A stretch of 64,000 nucleotides of DNA. Source: Garcia nutans. Its lineage: Eukaryota; Streptophyta; Magnoliopsida; Malpighiales; Euphorbiaceae. A program made the position numbers and the translations under genes. The stretch spans positions 2,976,001 to 3,040,000 of the forward strand of contig CANTUV010000009.1 of assembly GCA_947685225.1 (NCBI GenBank). The letters are read 5' to 3'. The notes under the pieces were generated by a model. The model ran no database searches and was not told where the DNA came from. It saw only the letters and a program-made list of their open reading frames with translations. This document shows, piece after piece, positions 12,896 to 25,961 of this stretch (position 1 is its first letter; each line of letters begins with the position of its first letter).

Positions 12896-13691
12896 TTTTT
12901 ATGGAATTGATGAATGAGTTTAGTAGATTTAGGTAGGATTTGATGGATTAAGGAAGAAATTTAAAGTATTTGGGTGAGATTTGAGTAAATTTAAGAGAAG
13001 AAATGTTAGGGATTTAGGAGAGCTTATGGGAGTGTGAGAAAGAAGAAGAAGATGAAAAGGAAAGTGAGGAGAGAGAATGGGCTACTTATGCCTTTATAAC
13101 TATTTTTTCTTTTTAGAATCCAGCCCCATCGCGAGACATAAAACTAGCAGCAGCGCGAGCTGCTGCTGCTCCCGCGGTATGCTGAAGCTGATGCTGTTGC
13201 GATCACGACAGACGCACAATTTTTTTTTTTGCAAAAGTAAATAAAAGCCCAACTTAGCTCACTTTTTCTTATTCTTTCTTCTCTATCATCAATCTTTACT
13301 TAAAAAAATAAAAATAAAACATTACAGAACACAGAATCAAAACATCGTCCTGCGAAAATCAACAAACTAAATTAATAACTTCAAATTAATTAAATTAAAT
13401 GAACTAAAATTACTAAAAATAAAAAGATTATATAGTAATAAAAGGATAAAAAATTGGGTTGCCTCCCAAAAGCGTTGTTTAAAGTCTTCAGCTCGACTTT
13501 TTACCTGTCTCTTAAGGCAAGAATCGACATATCAGTTTCTTGTCTACAATTTCATGTTTTCCTAACTCTTCAAAATCATACATCTTTCGAGATGGAGTTG
13601 ATGGTATGGTTTTCCAAGTTAAAATGTCAAAAACAAACGTAATATTTTCACCCTGATAATTCTTAATCCACTCTTCTTGATAAGTATCTTT
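12896..13691 (-). other. Internal spacer of the Gypsy element
   Basis: Holds a locally GC-rich patch (13130-13215, GCTGCTGCTGCTCCCGCGG) that stands out from the AT-rich surroundings. Near 13455 it has GGTTGCCTCCCAAAAGCG, a phrase I associate with the region after pol in Athila/Tat elements. Reverse transcriptase and integrase should lie between here and the retropepsin, and are absent. Confidence 0.5.
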
Positions 13692-14400
13692 TTAATTTTT
13701 CTTTTCAAGACCATCATGCATTAAATTTTCAATAGTATCCACTCGAAAATAACTATGCACTGGGGGTAAATTATTCGTTGATTTAATAATATCAAATTCT
13801 ACTTTATCATCCCCAACTCTTAATGTCAACTTTCCTTCTCCTACATCAATTAATGCTCCAAAAGTTGCCAAGAATGATCTTCCAAGAATCAATGGGATCT
13901 CTACATTTTCTTCCATCTCTAGGATGACAAAATCTGCAGGTAAGTAGAACTTATCCATCTTTACTAGCACATTCTCCAAAATCCCTAAGGGATGTCTAAT
14001 TGATCCATCAGTCAGCTGAACTGTCATCTTTGTAGTCTTCAAATCGGTGAATCCAAGCTTCCTGCAAATAAAATTTGGTATAAGATTCATACTAGTACCT
14101 AAATCACATAAGGTTTTATTAAAATTAAAATCACCAATAGTGCAAGGTATAGAAAATCTCTCTGGATCTTCCAATTTGGATAAAAGTTTGTTCAGGATCA
14201 CAACACTACACTTTTCAGTTAATGTAATTCTTGCATTTTCTTCAAGGGATCTCTTGTTGGAAAGCAACTCCTTCAAAAACTTGACACATGTTGGCACTTG
14301 TACAAGAGCGTCCGCAAAAGGAATGTTTATCCTCAATTGCTTGAACACTTCAAGAAATTTCTCATATTGCTTCTCTAACTTTTGCTTTTCTCGTATTAGC
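13692..14400 (-). CDS. Gypsy retropepsin (aspartic protease) fragment
   Basis: An open frame of up to 238 residues. The N-terminal part (KLEKQYEKFLEVFKQLRINI) is the gag-protease linker common in Athila/Tat-type polyproteins. The protease part has CDLGTSMNLIP, where the family usually shows D-[STL]-G-[AT]-S, then ILGRSFLATFGALIDVGEGKL, the conserved second half with the hydrophobic-hydrophobic-G motif. This enzyme would process the retrotransposon polyprotein. The true element start is lost: upstream sequence becomes Copia gag at about 14400-14410, so the apparent ATG at 14408 is probably an accident of that junction. No reverse transcriptase follows. Confidence 0.7.
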
Positions 14401-14410
14401 AAGATCATAG

Positions 14411-14598
14411 TTGTTCAATAAGGGCAATAATTGAGCTTGCCACAAAATGTAGTTTGTGGAGTTGAGTTTAATGGGAAGTTGATGTGCTATATTTGGCAAG
14501 GTGGGTATGGAGGAAGAAGAAGAAGCATGCGAGATTGGAATTATAGCAGCAGTGCTTTTAGTTGTAATATTTGTTGATGGTGGTTAAACCATGGACAA
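14411..14598 (-). pseudogene. 5' end of a Copia gag, truncated
   Basis: On - the frame after the primer site reads MV-stop-PPSTN..., then IKLNSTNYILWQAQLLPLL, the signature opening of Copia gag (UBN2 family). A stop sits at codon 3. The homology ends at NNYDL, where Gypsy sequence takes over in a different frame. Confidence 0.7.
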
Positions 14599-14610
14599 GC
14601 TTTGATACCA
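14599..14610 (-). other. Primer binding site, one base from consensus
   Basis: On - this reads TGGTATCAAAGC, matching the plant tRNA-Met type site with A for G at position 9. It follows directly after the short Copia-like LTR. Confidence 0.65.
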
Positions 14611-14755
14611 TGAAAACGTGAGGTATATGGCAAAATAGTCACTTCTCTATTCATTGTGCAAACTTGATATATCTAGTACAAGAGATGATAGAGATACACT
14701 TCAACTCTAAAGAGATAGAGGTTGAAACCATTTGATAGTAACAAACACAACAACA
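14611..14755 (-). repeat. Short Copia-like 5' LTR
   Basis: On + the segment runs from TGAAAACGTGAGG to AACACAACAACA, so it has TG...CA ends, and the primer site abuts its minus-strand 3' end. The outer boundary is a best guess; no second copy exists in the window to confirm it. Confidence 0.5.
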
Positions 14756-16379
14756 TAAAATTACTCTTATCATATACATCTTCTAATATACTAAGGTGTA
14801 TTAAAATTATGCATGCAATATTTTTCTAGTTAAATTTTAAAAAAATTAAAAAAATTTTAAGAACTATAAAATATTTTTGAAAAAGGTAGTATATGCTCTA
14901 CTCCATTCAATACCATGATTATGACTCTAAGGTCCAGACTAAACATGTCCTTATATTTCTCGAATTTAGATTATGTCATATTAATTATGAGATCCTAATT
15001 AAAATGATCTTAGAATTAATAAATCAATTTAATTCAACATTCACATAATAATTTTAAATAATATTTAGCTAAGAAACTGTCTAAATTATTCTGATTTGAT
15101 TCTCCTTTCATATTTTTGTTGACAATCAATGTGCATAGGACTTCCCATGTCATTCTATAACATCTATAGTAAATAAATAAAGCATGTATGGCGGCTCATT
15201 AATTGATTTTATTGTGCCATATGGACTTGGTATTAATTTGTTGTTGTAAACAAATATTCTGCATCTTATTAGATGAAGTTTTTTCACATATTTGATTTGT
15301 TAATTTTACTATTTAATTTCTTTATTTTTCGCGTTAAATAATCACATGCACGTATTCTTTAAATATTATTATTTTCAAATTTTTTATTTTTCTAAAAAAA
15401 TTATTATTTTTAATATTTATAAATTAAAAAATTACCATACAATTAACAAGATTAAAAATATTAATATTTAATTTTCAATAATTACTATAATTTAATAAAA
15501 TTTATGATATATCACCAATTTATAGTATACATTTATGATGTTTTACATATATTTCTGTTTCAATGATATACTTTTTATCAATTATATTTATATGATTGTG
15601 GGAAAGTAATTAAAACATAAAAAAAATGATAATTATTATACTAATAAATATAAATTTTTAGGTTATTTTTTTTATAGTATTAACATATATCAACAAAATA
15701 AATTATGAATGAAAATAAATAAATACATCATGAGTCTTTCCAATAAATTTTATTTAAATTGTGGTAATTTAAATAAATTATTATGATAGTTTCATAGATA
15801 TAATTATAATGTAATATTTTCAATCAAAAAAAATTATACCTACACCATAAAAACATGTTTAATGATCATTATAATGTTTAAATATATTAAAAATTATGAT
15901 TTGCAAATAAAATTCTTAAATTGTTACAATGATGATAAATTAAAATGATTGAAATAACAACGAAAAAAAAAAACCAATTTATTTAAAAGTATTTTATTTC
16001 TTACGATATTTTTACATGCATTTTTATATGATCTTTTTGTCGTGACCTATAGTTTAATATTGACAAATAATATTTTATAAAAAAAGGAATCACATCTATT
16101 AACATTTAAAAATAGACAAAAAAAAAAGTCAAATTAATTTCATACTCATAAGAAAGACTAATAGAGCCCAAAGATTATATAATTATCTCAGGTAAAGTTT
16201 TGACCACTCAATATAGGTTAGTGGTTTTGAATTTCATAATTAAAAGGTTGGTAAGCAATTCTAGAAGGAATCAAATTTTCAAGACTACATGGTGGACTTT
16301 AAAATGGGTAAAATAAATAATGTTTAAAGATGAGTTAATCAAAATTAGAGTTTGAGATATAGATATAATTAAATATATC
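14756..16379. other. AT-rich intergenic, no gene seen
   Basis: Very AT-rich sequence with many short poly-A/T runs. I see no coding frame, terminal repeat or RNA gene. Confidence 0.5.
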
Positions 16380-18320
16380 AACAAATGCAATAAGGTGGAC
16401 GTGCCTATAACAATTAAACAAGCAGGTAGAAAGATATTTAGTGAATCTAACAGATATGATCATTTTTCAAAGCAGTTTCAATGGTGGAATGACGAGGTAC
16501 AAAAAGTAGTACAAAGTAAAAAAGAATGATATAAGAGATTGCCTAGGTGTGGTGATAGCTAAGCTTTTGAGCAATACAAGCAAAATAAAATGTAAAAAGG
16601 TTATTAGCTAAGTAAGAGCACAATCTTTAGAGAAGATGTATGAGAAACTCAAAGCAAAGGAAGAGGAAAATACTTTCTATAAATTGGCAAAAATAAGAGA
16701 AAAAAATATTGAAATTTAAAACAAATTAAGTGTATCAAAGATGAAGAGAATAGAGTTTTGGTTCAATAGTAGAATATCAAAGAGAAGTTATTTTGGGAAT
16801 CTTCTTAATGGTAATCATAGTGAACATATTGCAGGTTTGAATGTCATAGCAAAAAAAAAAATACACTAGATGGATTAGGTTTTCTAAAGGTGAAAAAGCT
16901 TTGAAGAGAATGAAAACTGACAAGGTCTGTGGTCCAGATAGAATCACTATTGAGGAGTGGAAATGTCTTGAAGATGTTGAAGTTGCATGGTTGATTACAT
17001 TATTTAATAAGCTTTTAATAATAATAAAAAATGCCAGATAAATGTAGACAAAAGAAATTAGTACATATTTTTAAGAACAAGAGAGATGTTCAAAGTTGTT
17101 TGAACTATATAGGTATAAAATTAATAAGTTATACAATGAAATTATATGAGAGAGTTGTAGAACATTATCTATGTTTGGATGCACGATTCTACCAACCTAA
17201 TTTGGGTTTATACCAAGTCAACATACTACATAAGTGATCTTTCTTATTAGAAATTTGACAGAAAAGTCCAGAGAGATGAAGAAAGATTTACATATGATTT
17301 TCATCGGCTTGGAGAAAGTTTATGATAGAGTCTCTAGAGAAATATTATGGCGGATCTTGGAGCACAAAGGGGATATCAATTAGATATATCCAAGTTCTGT
17401 AGGATGTGAATGATGGAGCTATTACTAGCATCCATAAAATTGGAGGGGATATTAAAGATTTCCTATTCTATTGGGTTACACAAAGGTTTAACTTTTCAGT
17501 CTCTATCTCTTTACATTGGTCTTGAATGAGCTAAGATGGCATATACAAGACGACATCCATGGTACATGATGTTCACGGATAACATTGTACTAATAGAAGA
17601 GACCCAAGTAGGATAAGAAGTTGAAGTTATAGAAAAACACTTTGAAATCTAAGGTTTTGAGTTAAATAGAACTAAGATTGAGTATATGTGTTGTAGATTT
17701 AGTAATACGAATGGAGAAAGGGGTGAAATTATTTTAGACAGAATGTTAGTGCCTTATAGCACTCATTTCAAGTACCTTGGCTCAATTTTTCAAAAGGATG
17801 AGGATTGTAAACAAAATGTTAGCCATAGGACTAAAGCAGGTTAGATGAAGTGGAGGAGTATCACAGAGGTTTTATATAACCGAAAGATGTTAATTAAATT
17901 GAAAGGTAAGTTTTATCGCATTATAATACAACTTGCTATGATATATGATAGGGAGTGTTAGGCATTGAAAGGATAATACATGGGTAAGATGTATGTTGCT
18001 AAAATAAAAATATTAATTAAGAAGAATGTGTGAACATACTATGATGGGTTAGAGAAAAGGTAAGGATAGCTCCTATTGATGATAAAAGAAGAATACATAG
18101 ATTAAGGTAGTTTGGCTATGTGAAATGAAAACTTAATGATGCGCTCATAAAAAAAACATAACAAGTTAAGATAGATTGATATAGTTAAAAGTGGTAGTGA
18201 TATGTCTAAACTAACTTGAAAAGAGATGATTAAAAATGATCTTATAACCCTATATATTTCTGAATATATAGCTCATTATTACTCTAAGTGGGAAAAGAGA
18301 ATCATTTAGGTAATGTACAT
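16380..18320 (+). pseudogene. LINE (non-LTR) reverse transcriptase relic
   Basis: Across frames on + I read, in order: QWWNDEVQKVVQSKKE near 16475, LAKIREKN near 16690, the reverse transcriptase entry PDKCRQKKLVHIFKNKRDVQ and NYIGIKLISYTMKLYERVVEH (17034-17170), a KVYDRVSREILWRILEHKG-like palm motif (17310-17370), MMFTDNIVLIEE in place of the catalytic F-A-D-D box (17560-17600), FKYLGSIFQKDED (17770-17800), and the EWRKRI-like end SKWEKRI at about 18280. This is the decayed pol of a plant L1-type element. The YADD-type box has lost an Asp (TDN). Frameshifts and stops are frequent. It lies between the two GDSL paralogues. Confidence 0.75.
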
Positions 18321-19529
18321 AATTCAATAACTTAGCATATCCTAAATACTTAGTATAATATATAATATAAATTATAAAAATAAATAATTATTTAATTAAT
18401 AATATTATGAAAATATAATGACTTAACATATACTAAAAATTTAGTGCAATATAAAAGTAATGTAAATAATTCAATAACTTAGTAATATATAATAGAATAT
18501 AAAATTATGCAGTATTTTATTTTTATTAATATAAATATAATTAGATTGTTTATTCTTCATAAAGATGATGTTAATTTTAGTTATTCTATTCTAAAAAGGT
18601 AGAAAAAATGAATGAAATATGAAAATTGAAACAAGCTCATTGAATTCTTAAACTCAGTTAAACTGAACTTGAGCTTAAATTCAAGATACATGATATATGA
18701 GCTTAATTAATATAAAATTGAGGTTGGCTTAAACCAAACTCAAACCTGAGCTTGAACTTTTCAAAGCTCAACTTAGCTTAATTTGATTACAACCCTATAG
18801 CCTGGTAAGACTTGATCTTTTCACAACCATGTTTGATAGGTTGAATTAGGAATTAAATGAGATGGTTTAGTAGAACATTTAATGTGTTTTGTAGATGAAG
18901 AATATCCATCAATATAGCAATTCAGATTTTGGTTTCCATGCTAAATAATTTTTAGTGTTGAGTTAGATAGAGAAGGAATCAATATTTGATGGAGTATAAA
19001 TAATAGGAATGGCCATCACAAAACAAGGAGATATTTGTGGATTCATGGTGAGGGTTTGATACCATACAAATAATTGAACGGTTATATTTTTTGTGTTGAA
19101 CTATGATAATATTCAATAGATATATACAAATAATATGTAGGGGGATATGATAATATTCAATAGATATATACAAATAATATGTAGAGTTAATTTTGACAAG
19201 TTCATTCTCTAGAGATGGATAAAAACTCACTTGTAGTCCTAAGTAACCTTGGGATTGCTGTTTTCACAAAGAGTATATGTTTGAGATTATCCCTTTTTCA
19301 GAAACAAGAAAGTGGGGCAAAAAGCCAAATAAGTCAATTCTACTTATCATAATCAGAAAACAATAATTGCTAGAAAAACACATTTATTAATTTATTCATC
19401 TCAACGAGTTGGGATTTGGGTGATACATTATTTTATGAAGAGCTAGACAAATTCAACATTTGTGTCTTCCTTTTTGGTTAGGCTAGATTGACATGAATAT
19501 TTGATTAAAAACTAAATCACTTATGATCA
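18321..19529. other. Intergenic with a short tandem repeat
   Basis: AT-rich. It contains one 39-bp sequence repeated almost exactly at 19102-19140 and 19146-19184 (TATGATAATATTC... to ...ATATGTAG). Nothing else recognisable; the 3' flank of the GDSL gene lies at the right end. Confidence 0.6.
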
Positions 19530-21923
19530 TCATATAGAATCTTCAACCAATCGACTGAAATTAATAGGCTTTACATACTGCTCAGAACCACCGTAGAGAG
19601 TTAAGGCAATCACCTCACAACCAGCCTGACTCGGATGGTACCGATCCCACCAGAATAAGTCATTGCGGTTATCACATACAGTCCCATTAGGTAGACATGG
19701 TGATTCTGCCCCAATTTTTCCATATTCACAACATGCTGTTATGGCATCCTTGAAACTTGGCAAATTTCAAGAATCAAGAGATAAAAGAAAATTCATTAGA
19801 AATGATTTCATTTTTATGATTTAGAATCACATAATTTGTAATTAATTTGGCTCTGACCAAGAATTTAATTAAATTATTTTATAATGTTATAATTAATATA
19901 ACTCACCATATGCAAGACGATTGCCAACGATATCAGAAGTGAATTCATATGAATTTCCAATTGAGCACTTTATGTCTGTAAACACTAAATTCAATCTCTG
20001 GAATACAATTTCAAGTTCCGAAGAAAACATTTCTGCATACTCGTTAAGCTCTTCAAGACATTCACCTGTGGGATTTAACACCCTATATCTTGGAATACAC
20101 CCTACTGGTGAAACACCAACAATACCAAATCTTTTGGCCCCAAATTTTATTAGATTCTGCAATTGAAAAGAGAAGGAAATTGATTAAGGAATTAACTAAT
20201 TGCGGCATGCTGAGGCATAGCCTAAAAGCAAGTACGTCTTTTCTTAGCAATAGATTTAGGATAGATTTTCCCCCTCCTCCTTGTAATAGTCCAAAAAAAA
20301 AAAACAATTGTGATCTATATGTTGCAAAATCATAGAAAAAAAATAGTGAAGTGGATAAAAATAAGAGAAATAAATTAGGTGATAGTACTTACAGCTAAAT
20401 AGTTTTGGTAACTCTGCATAACAATGGCAATGAAATAATCCATATCATGGGTCTCATTGAACAATAGATAGTCGAAAATATCATTGCTTCCAATGCTTAT
20501 AATGATTAGGGAGTTGAAAATTATTTTCTCTGCAGATGGACCCATTAGTTCTGTGATATTGCTGCAAACAATGCCAAATTGCTCCATTTGTTCTGTCATG
20601 GTTATCAAATCCCCCTTCATTTTTATTAAGAAAATACGTACACATAAATTTTAATTTATATAGATTAAAAATGGCATTTAAGATTGATAAAATGAATTAA
20701 TTAATTCAAAATATTATTCATCTTTTAAGCTCTTAACCCTTATGTTAGCGAACATTAACTCAATATTAATTAATATTAGAGTTCGTTTATATAAGTGATC
20801 ACTTGAAATTATTATAAATTTAGACTTTAGTTATAAGGGTAAAATCATAAAAAATAGACACATGATGATAAATTTTAAATGCTCGATCATTTCAAATGAC
20901 TAGCTATTCAAATAAGATCTTGAATTATATAAAAACAAAAAAACAAAAAAAAAGTTATATTTAGTTTCTTATGAACTAACATTTTCGAGTTATTAGAAAT
21001 TTGAAAAAGTAAGACTTCTCCATGCATGGCTACCATTGACTATTTACCTTATGAAATAGACAACAGCATATATACATTATGAAGCAAATATTGTTTGATT
21101 TAGTTAAAATTGGGTAAGATGTAGTTAATTAGGTAGTAACTGGTTTATTTAAAGAATGAAATTCACTCAATAGATAATTAAACTCAATAATGTGTGGGGA
21201 GGCCTGGATGGGGCTTCGGCCTTCTACATCAGAAAAAAAGAGTGGGTATTTAAAAAATATATTGATTAGTATATTATAATAAAATTGTCATGATTTTGTT
21301 ATGAGGTATGTTCAATCTCTATTTTCTGTGTATATGTGTTATTCCTTAAAAAAAATAATAAGGAAAAAGTGTGATAGGCATAAATGTAGAAATTACAAAT
21401 TGTCTGCCGGTGAAATCAATAAGTCCGGCACCGCCAGAGGCAAAATTGGCACCACGAAGTAAATTGTGTTTCAAGTATGGCTTTACTTTAGTCTGTAGAA
21501 GAGCTACAAACGGCGGTGGACTTTGCTTATGACCAAATAATCTTGCTAGACCACATCACTAACAATCATTGCAATAATTAATAATTGATTAGACAAAAAA
21601 AAACTCCTAATTTTTTATAAATTTTAGAGCCAAATTATATAATAAATCAATTAGTAATAAAGTATACCAATAGTGTCAGCAATGTTAAAGCCATTGCTGA
21701 ACCTTCCATTAGGTTTGCCATAACGAAAATCAATCCCATTAAAGGGAAAATCAGCTCTTGCTCTTTCCACAGGCAAGTAATTGTTAGTACCAACATCTGT
21801 TGTTGAATCACCAAATATAAAAATTGGTGGAACTGAACTTGCCTTTGCCATTTCTAGCCCAACCAAACCCAAACTAAAAATTATTACTACTGAAACAATA
21901 TAAGAATTCCACCTTTTTGCCAT
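19530..21923 (-). CDS. GDSL esterase/lipase, five exons, doubtful last junction
   Basis: Exons on -: 21923-21668, 21545-21397, 20614-20393, 20156-19907 and 19755-19530. The product is a predicted secreted SGNH-type ester hydrolase (At5g55050-like group): signal peptide-like leader, block I FIFGDSTTDVGTNN with nucleophile Ser, GANFASGGAG oxyanion block, GSND block III, GCIPRYRV, and the Asp/His dyad in LFWWDRYHPSQ. All catalytic residues are present. Phases fit at the first three introns. At the fourth, exon 4 ends one base into a codon but the only plausible acceptor (CCAAG at 19757) leaves one base too few before FKDAITACC. As written, splicing would shift frame and hit a stop within a few codons. 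The paralogue at 5.9-8.2 kb has the missing base. Either the gene is freshly broken or the assembly has a one-base error. Confidence 0.8.
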
Positions 21924-24900
21924 AAAGGTTAATTGGTTTCTATGATATAAATTGATTTCTATTTATTTTCTTGATTTATTTTTCTCAATAGCACTATGAA
22001 TATTTATAATTAAAGAAAAGTATCAAAAAATTAATTTAAGAACTATTCCTGCTGACATTATTAAATTTTGTAATGGGTCATTATCGCAACAAGTTCTAGT
22101 CTGTAGTCTGTATGTAGGCATATCCACACAAACAAGTTCAAATCATTAGGCGGAAACACCTAATAATTGATTTATAAAAACAAATTATCTTATTTTTTCA
22201 TAATAATACTGATCTCTTAATGTCGAAATTATAGACTTTTTTTCCTTTTGTTGTAGTATGGTAATGAGTAATTACACTGCTCATAGGAAATTAAATTTAA
22301 ATTTTTCTCTCCTATCTCCATAAAATATTTGCAATATAGCAAGAACAAAATAGATTGACAGTCCGCATTGAAGCTGTTCGAAGTGTGACAATCCCACATC
22401 AATCTAAATGGTTTAAGCCATTCTAATGAAGGTAGACCAAGATAAAATAATAAATGTGGTGCAGAATAGTTCTAATTTTCATGAAGTGGTTTAACAAAAA
22501 AAAAACAACTTTAATTGCAGTTTGACCAAAAAGACAGTTACAATTTGAGTTTTTTTTTTTAACCTGCCGCAATGAGAAATGGATTAAGGAGTCAAACACA
22601 CTATTTTTACAGTAATAATTGTCATTTTTTGACTAAATTTTAAATTTATGGCTTCGAAAATACATTTTTTTTTATTTATAATAACTTTTGGCAAATCTTT
22701 TTTTCAATAATTAGTTTTGATGGGAATATCACATCGAAATGTCATTTGTAACAATCTGTCTGCTTTGTTAAATATATTTTTTCTTTATATGTATTTCTTT
22801 TATGTCTTTTTTAGCAGCTTATTGTATTTTTTAGTATTTCCTTATTTGTGCTACTCTTGAAAACCCTAAGTCTTATATATTATAAACTTTTAAAATGTGG
22901 CCGCAGTTTTTTAAATTTAATAAAATTTCAGTAGAGAAGTTTCTCATTTTATCTATTTATTAAAAAAATTTTAGACTAAACATATAAATAACAATTTAAT
23001 TTCATTTATTTTTAACTTCCACTATCCCACAGTGCAACTCAACATTAATTAATTCATGGAGTCAAAAAAATCAACAGACACTATATTTTTTGATATATTA
23101 AATTCATCACCTCGATTTCTCCAAAATAAAATTTATCCTTTTAATTTAGTAAAAAAAATAAAAAATCATCCATGTTATAATCTCCTATGATAATTCAATC
23201 AAGACCGTTGGAATTTTTTTTGTTGGTAATTAAAAAAAAAAACCGCACGTAGTTTGATCAAAGTGAAAACAGGATTTTTGACCAAAAAAATTTGGGCTTT
23301 AGACCAAAATTTAAAAAAAAACTAAAAAAAATTAATTTTATCATATTTTTAAAATATATTTAAATTTATAAGAATATATGATTAATTTACTAAAATATAA
23401 GATTTTTATAATTTATTATGAATATATAAATTTATATAGTTTATTATAAATTTATTATAAAATAATTAAAATAATTTTTGTAAAAAAATAAAAATTTTAT
23501 AATAAATAGTGGAGTGTGCCATTTAAAAAAAAATTGTCTCATTGTGCAAATAATAATTTGAGAGTGCTACGGAGAAAAGGTTAAATAGATATGTTTGGAA
23601 GCTGTCACATTACAGAACATAGGCCTAAGAGAATATATTGGGAATGGATCAATTCGAAACTATCTATGACCAAATAGTTTGATCTTTTATTGTATATTTA
23701 TACATTTTGTCTTTCTTTTACTTTTATTTTAAGCATAGGATTACGAAATATCTCATACTAACATATATGTATTGTCTCTTTTGCTTTGTTTAAATGATTC
23801 ATAGTCTGATTTAATAATTATAATTATAATTAAAAAATCAATCTTGAATATATTTAAAAAAATATATATTTATCGTTAGATTATATTTAAGTGTGCAGTG
23901 TGATTTAATAGTTAATATATGATATTATATAGTATGATATTAAAAATAATATTTTTAGTAGTATGATTAAATAAAAATATTTGTATTTAAATTTAATAAT
24001 TTTTGTTTGATTTTAATGTGTTTTGGAGATAAAAAATTATTTATTAGTATATATTTAATATTTAAAAATTTTTAAAGATGAAATTGTAAAATCATTAAAT
24101 TAGTGGCTTCAAAATTCGTCATTTCAAATGATAATATTACCTTGAAAAATCATAAAAGATAAAAATCAAAACAAACAAGACTGAAACTATACCATATATT
24201 ATGAAATTATGCAAATCATGAAACAAACAATGTGTAAGGGGTTAAACCGATTGAGCTATAGAAGCATCTTTATTCAAGGATTGGTTTCAAAGACTTCTCA
24301 ATATTATGAAATTAAAAATTTGTTAATAATTTGAAATAAAAATAATAAATAATTTCAAATTAATTAAATTGAAAGTATAAATAAGTTAACATTTAGTTGA
24401 GTGAGTTGCATATTCTGCAGCATAAAAACATAAATAAAAACTATAACGTGATCAGTGACGAATCCACATGGCTGAGAAGGGGGTAACTGCCCCTTTCATT
24501 TAAAAATAAAATAATATATATATATATTAAAACTTTTAAAAATTTTTTTATCCCTCTTACAATTTCAAATTATCTTCCTATCTAATCGGAGAAAAATATA
24601 TAAATTCTAAAATTTTTAATCAAATTAATTCAATCTCACCCAATCAATTAAAAGATTAAAAATAAATTGAAAGCATAATAAAAAAAATTGAGAAAAAAAA
24701 TATAAAATTAAGATCTTTATTTTTTATTTTTTTATATTTAATTCTTTTTTTTAAAATTTTATTTTATTATTTATACTTCTAATATTCTTTGATGATTTTT
24801 GCATTAATTATATTTGTTAAAAAATTATTTTTTATACTTTCTTTGATTATTTTTTTTAACCAATAAAGATGTCTTATTAATAGATTAATAAATTTATTAA

Positions 24901-25961
24901 ATAATTATTATATAGAAAGAATTTTAAAAAAAAATTGCTCCCCCTTGTAATACAATCCTAGCTTCACTCCTGAATGTGACTATATTTTTATTACAAACAA
25001 TTTTACACAAAAAAAAAATTAGAAAAATATAATATTTGTAAAACGTATAACAAAAAACTAGCACACACAGCAGTCACCGTAAAGTTAAATACTATCCAAC
25101 TAGCACCTGCATTTAAATATGGGAAACGCATATCCTTCTTCAAGCGAAGCATTTTTTTCTACTAACTACCAAGCTCCAAACCGCTTTTATTTTTTTTTTT
25201 TCAAAGCATTTTTAGTTTTTTATTAAATCCAATTCATCAATCTCTTTTCAATTAGAAGAAAGATGGTCTAATTTCAAAATATTCAGTAAAATTGAGAAGT
25301 TTGAGTGCAGCTCTAATCTGATTCAAGTAAGTCGCACATGACCCATCCAAAACTCGGCTTGAAAACCTAAATGGCCCGAACTTGGCCATTTGAGTGTAGC
25401 CATGGGCCAAGCTTCGAGCCTGAATTTTAACCCTGAGTTTTTCTCAGATCCCAGCTCAGCTCGAGAACATCCCAACTAAATCACATTCGCAAATTTATTC
25501 CACATAGAGGAGAACCACCCAGATAATAGAGCAAGAAAAATATCTCAAACATAAAGGAGATGTTTCAAAATGTATTTACTTGAAAAGAGTTGTGTTTGTA
25601 ACATAGTCTAAACTTGTGTAGGAAACAAATCATCATCCAAACAAATTCAACAACTGCATACGTGCAAAGAAATCCACATCCTAATTCCAGCTTCACATGC
25701 TGACACAGAAGATCCAGATACTGTAAAGATAATTGGTAATTTTACAGTTGCATTTCCATCAAAGCAATTGGCAAAAGATCTGGAAATGCTCGAGTTCACA
25801 TTGTTCAAACTGCCAAGGGAAATTATATCCTTTATACTTAAATTACTAGAAATCCTATGACTCTATTGAATGACATGATTAATTGAATTTTGAGGAATCA
25901 AATGGTTATGAAAGGTAGATCACCTAATAAGCCAATCACCATTCAACCTCCAATTGCATTG
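21924..25961. other. AT-rich intergenic with transposon-like scraps
   Basis: No gene recognised. At about 24450-24980 a segment begins GTGACGAATCCACATGG then GGGGGTAACTGCCCC, and ends with GCTCCCCCTTGTAATACA and CTTCACTCCTG; the two ends are loosely inverted, as in a decayed MITE. Around 22380 (TGTGACAATCCCACATC) and 22730 (ATATCACATCGAAATG) are short LTR-like phrases without a definable element. Confidence 0.4.
22001..22008 (-). promoter_or_regulatory. Candidate TATA box of the GDSL gene
   Basis: TATAAATA on -, about 80 bases upstream of the ATG at 21923. Spacing suits a short plant 5' leader. This is inference from motif and position only. Confidence 0.35.

Larger units (their letters stand above)
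8818..14755 (-). mobile_element. Composite retroelement: Copia 5' end joined to Athila-type Gypsy
   Basis: Reading on -, the order is: short Copia-like LTR (14755-14611), primer site (14610-14599), start of a Copia gag (14598 to about 14411), then a Gypsy retropepsin region (about 14400-13692), an untranslated spacer, an ATHILA-type 3' ORF (12895-11877), a long 3' untranslated stretch, a polypurine tract, and a 1597-bp Gypsy LTR (10414-8818). Gypsy reverse transcriptase and integrase are missing. The two end LTRs are unrelated. I find no matching target-site duplication (ATCAT on one side, TAAAA on the other), which favours joining of two elements after insertion over mobilisation as a unit. 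Confidence 0.7.

Noticed and set aside
22370..22900. Possible TRIM or LTR pair (CAATCCCACATC and ATATCACATCG phrases)
   Set aside because: Only short phrases agree; no consistent terminal repeats, primer site or target duplication could be drawn.
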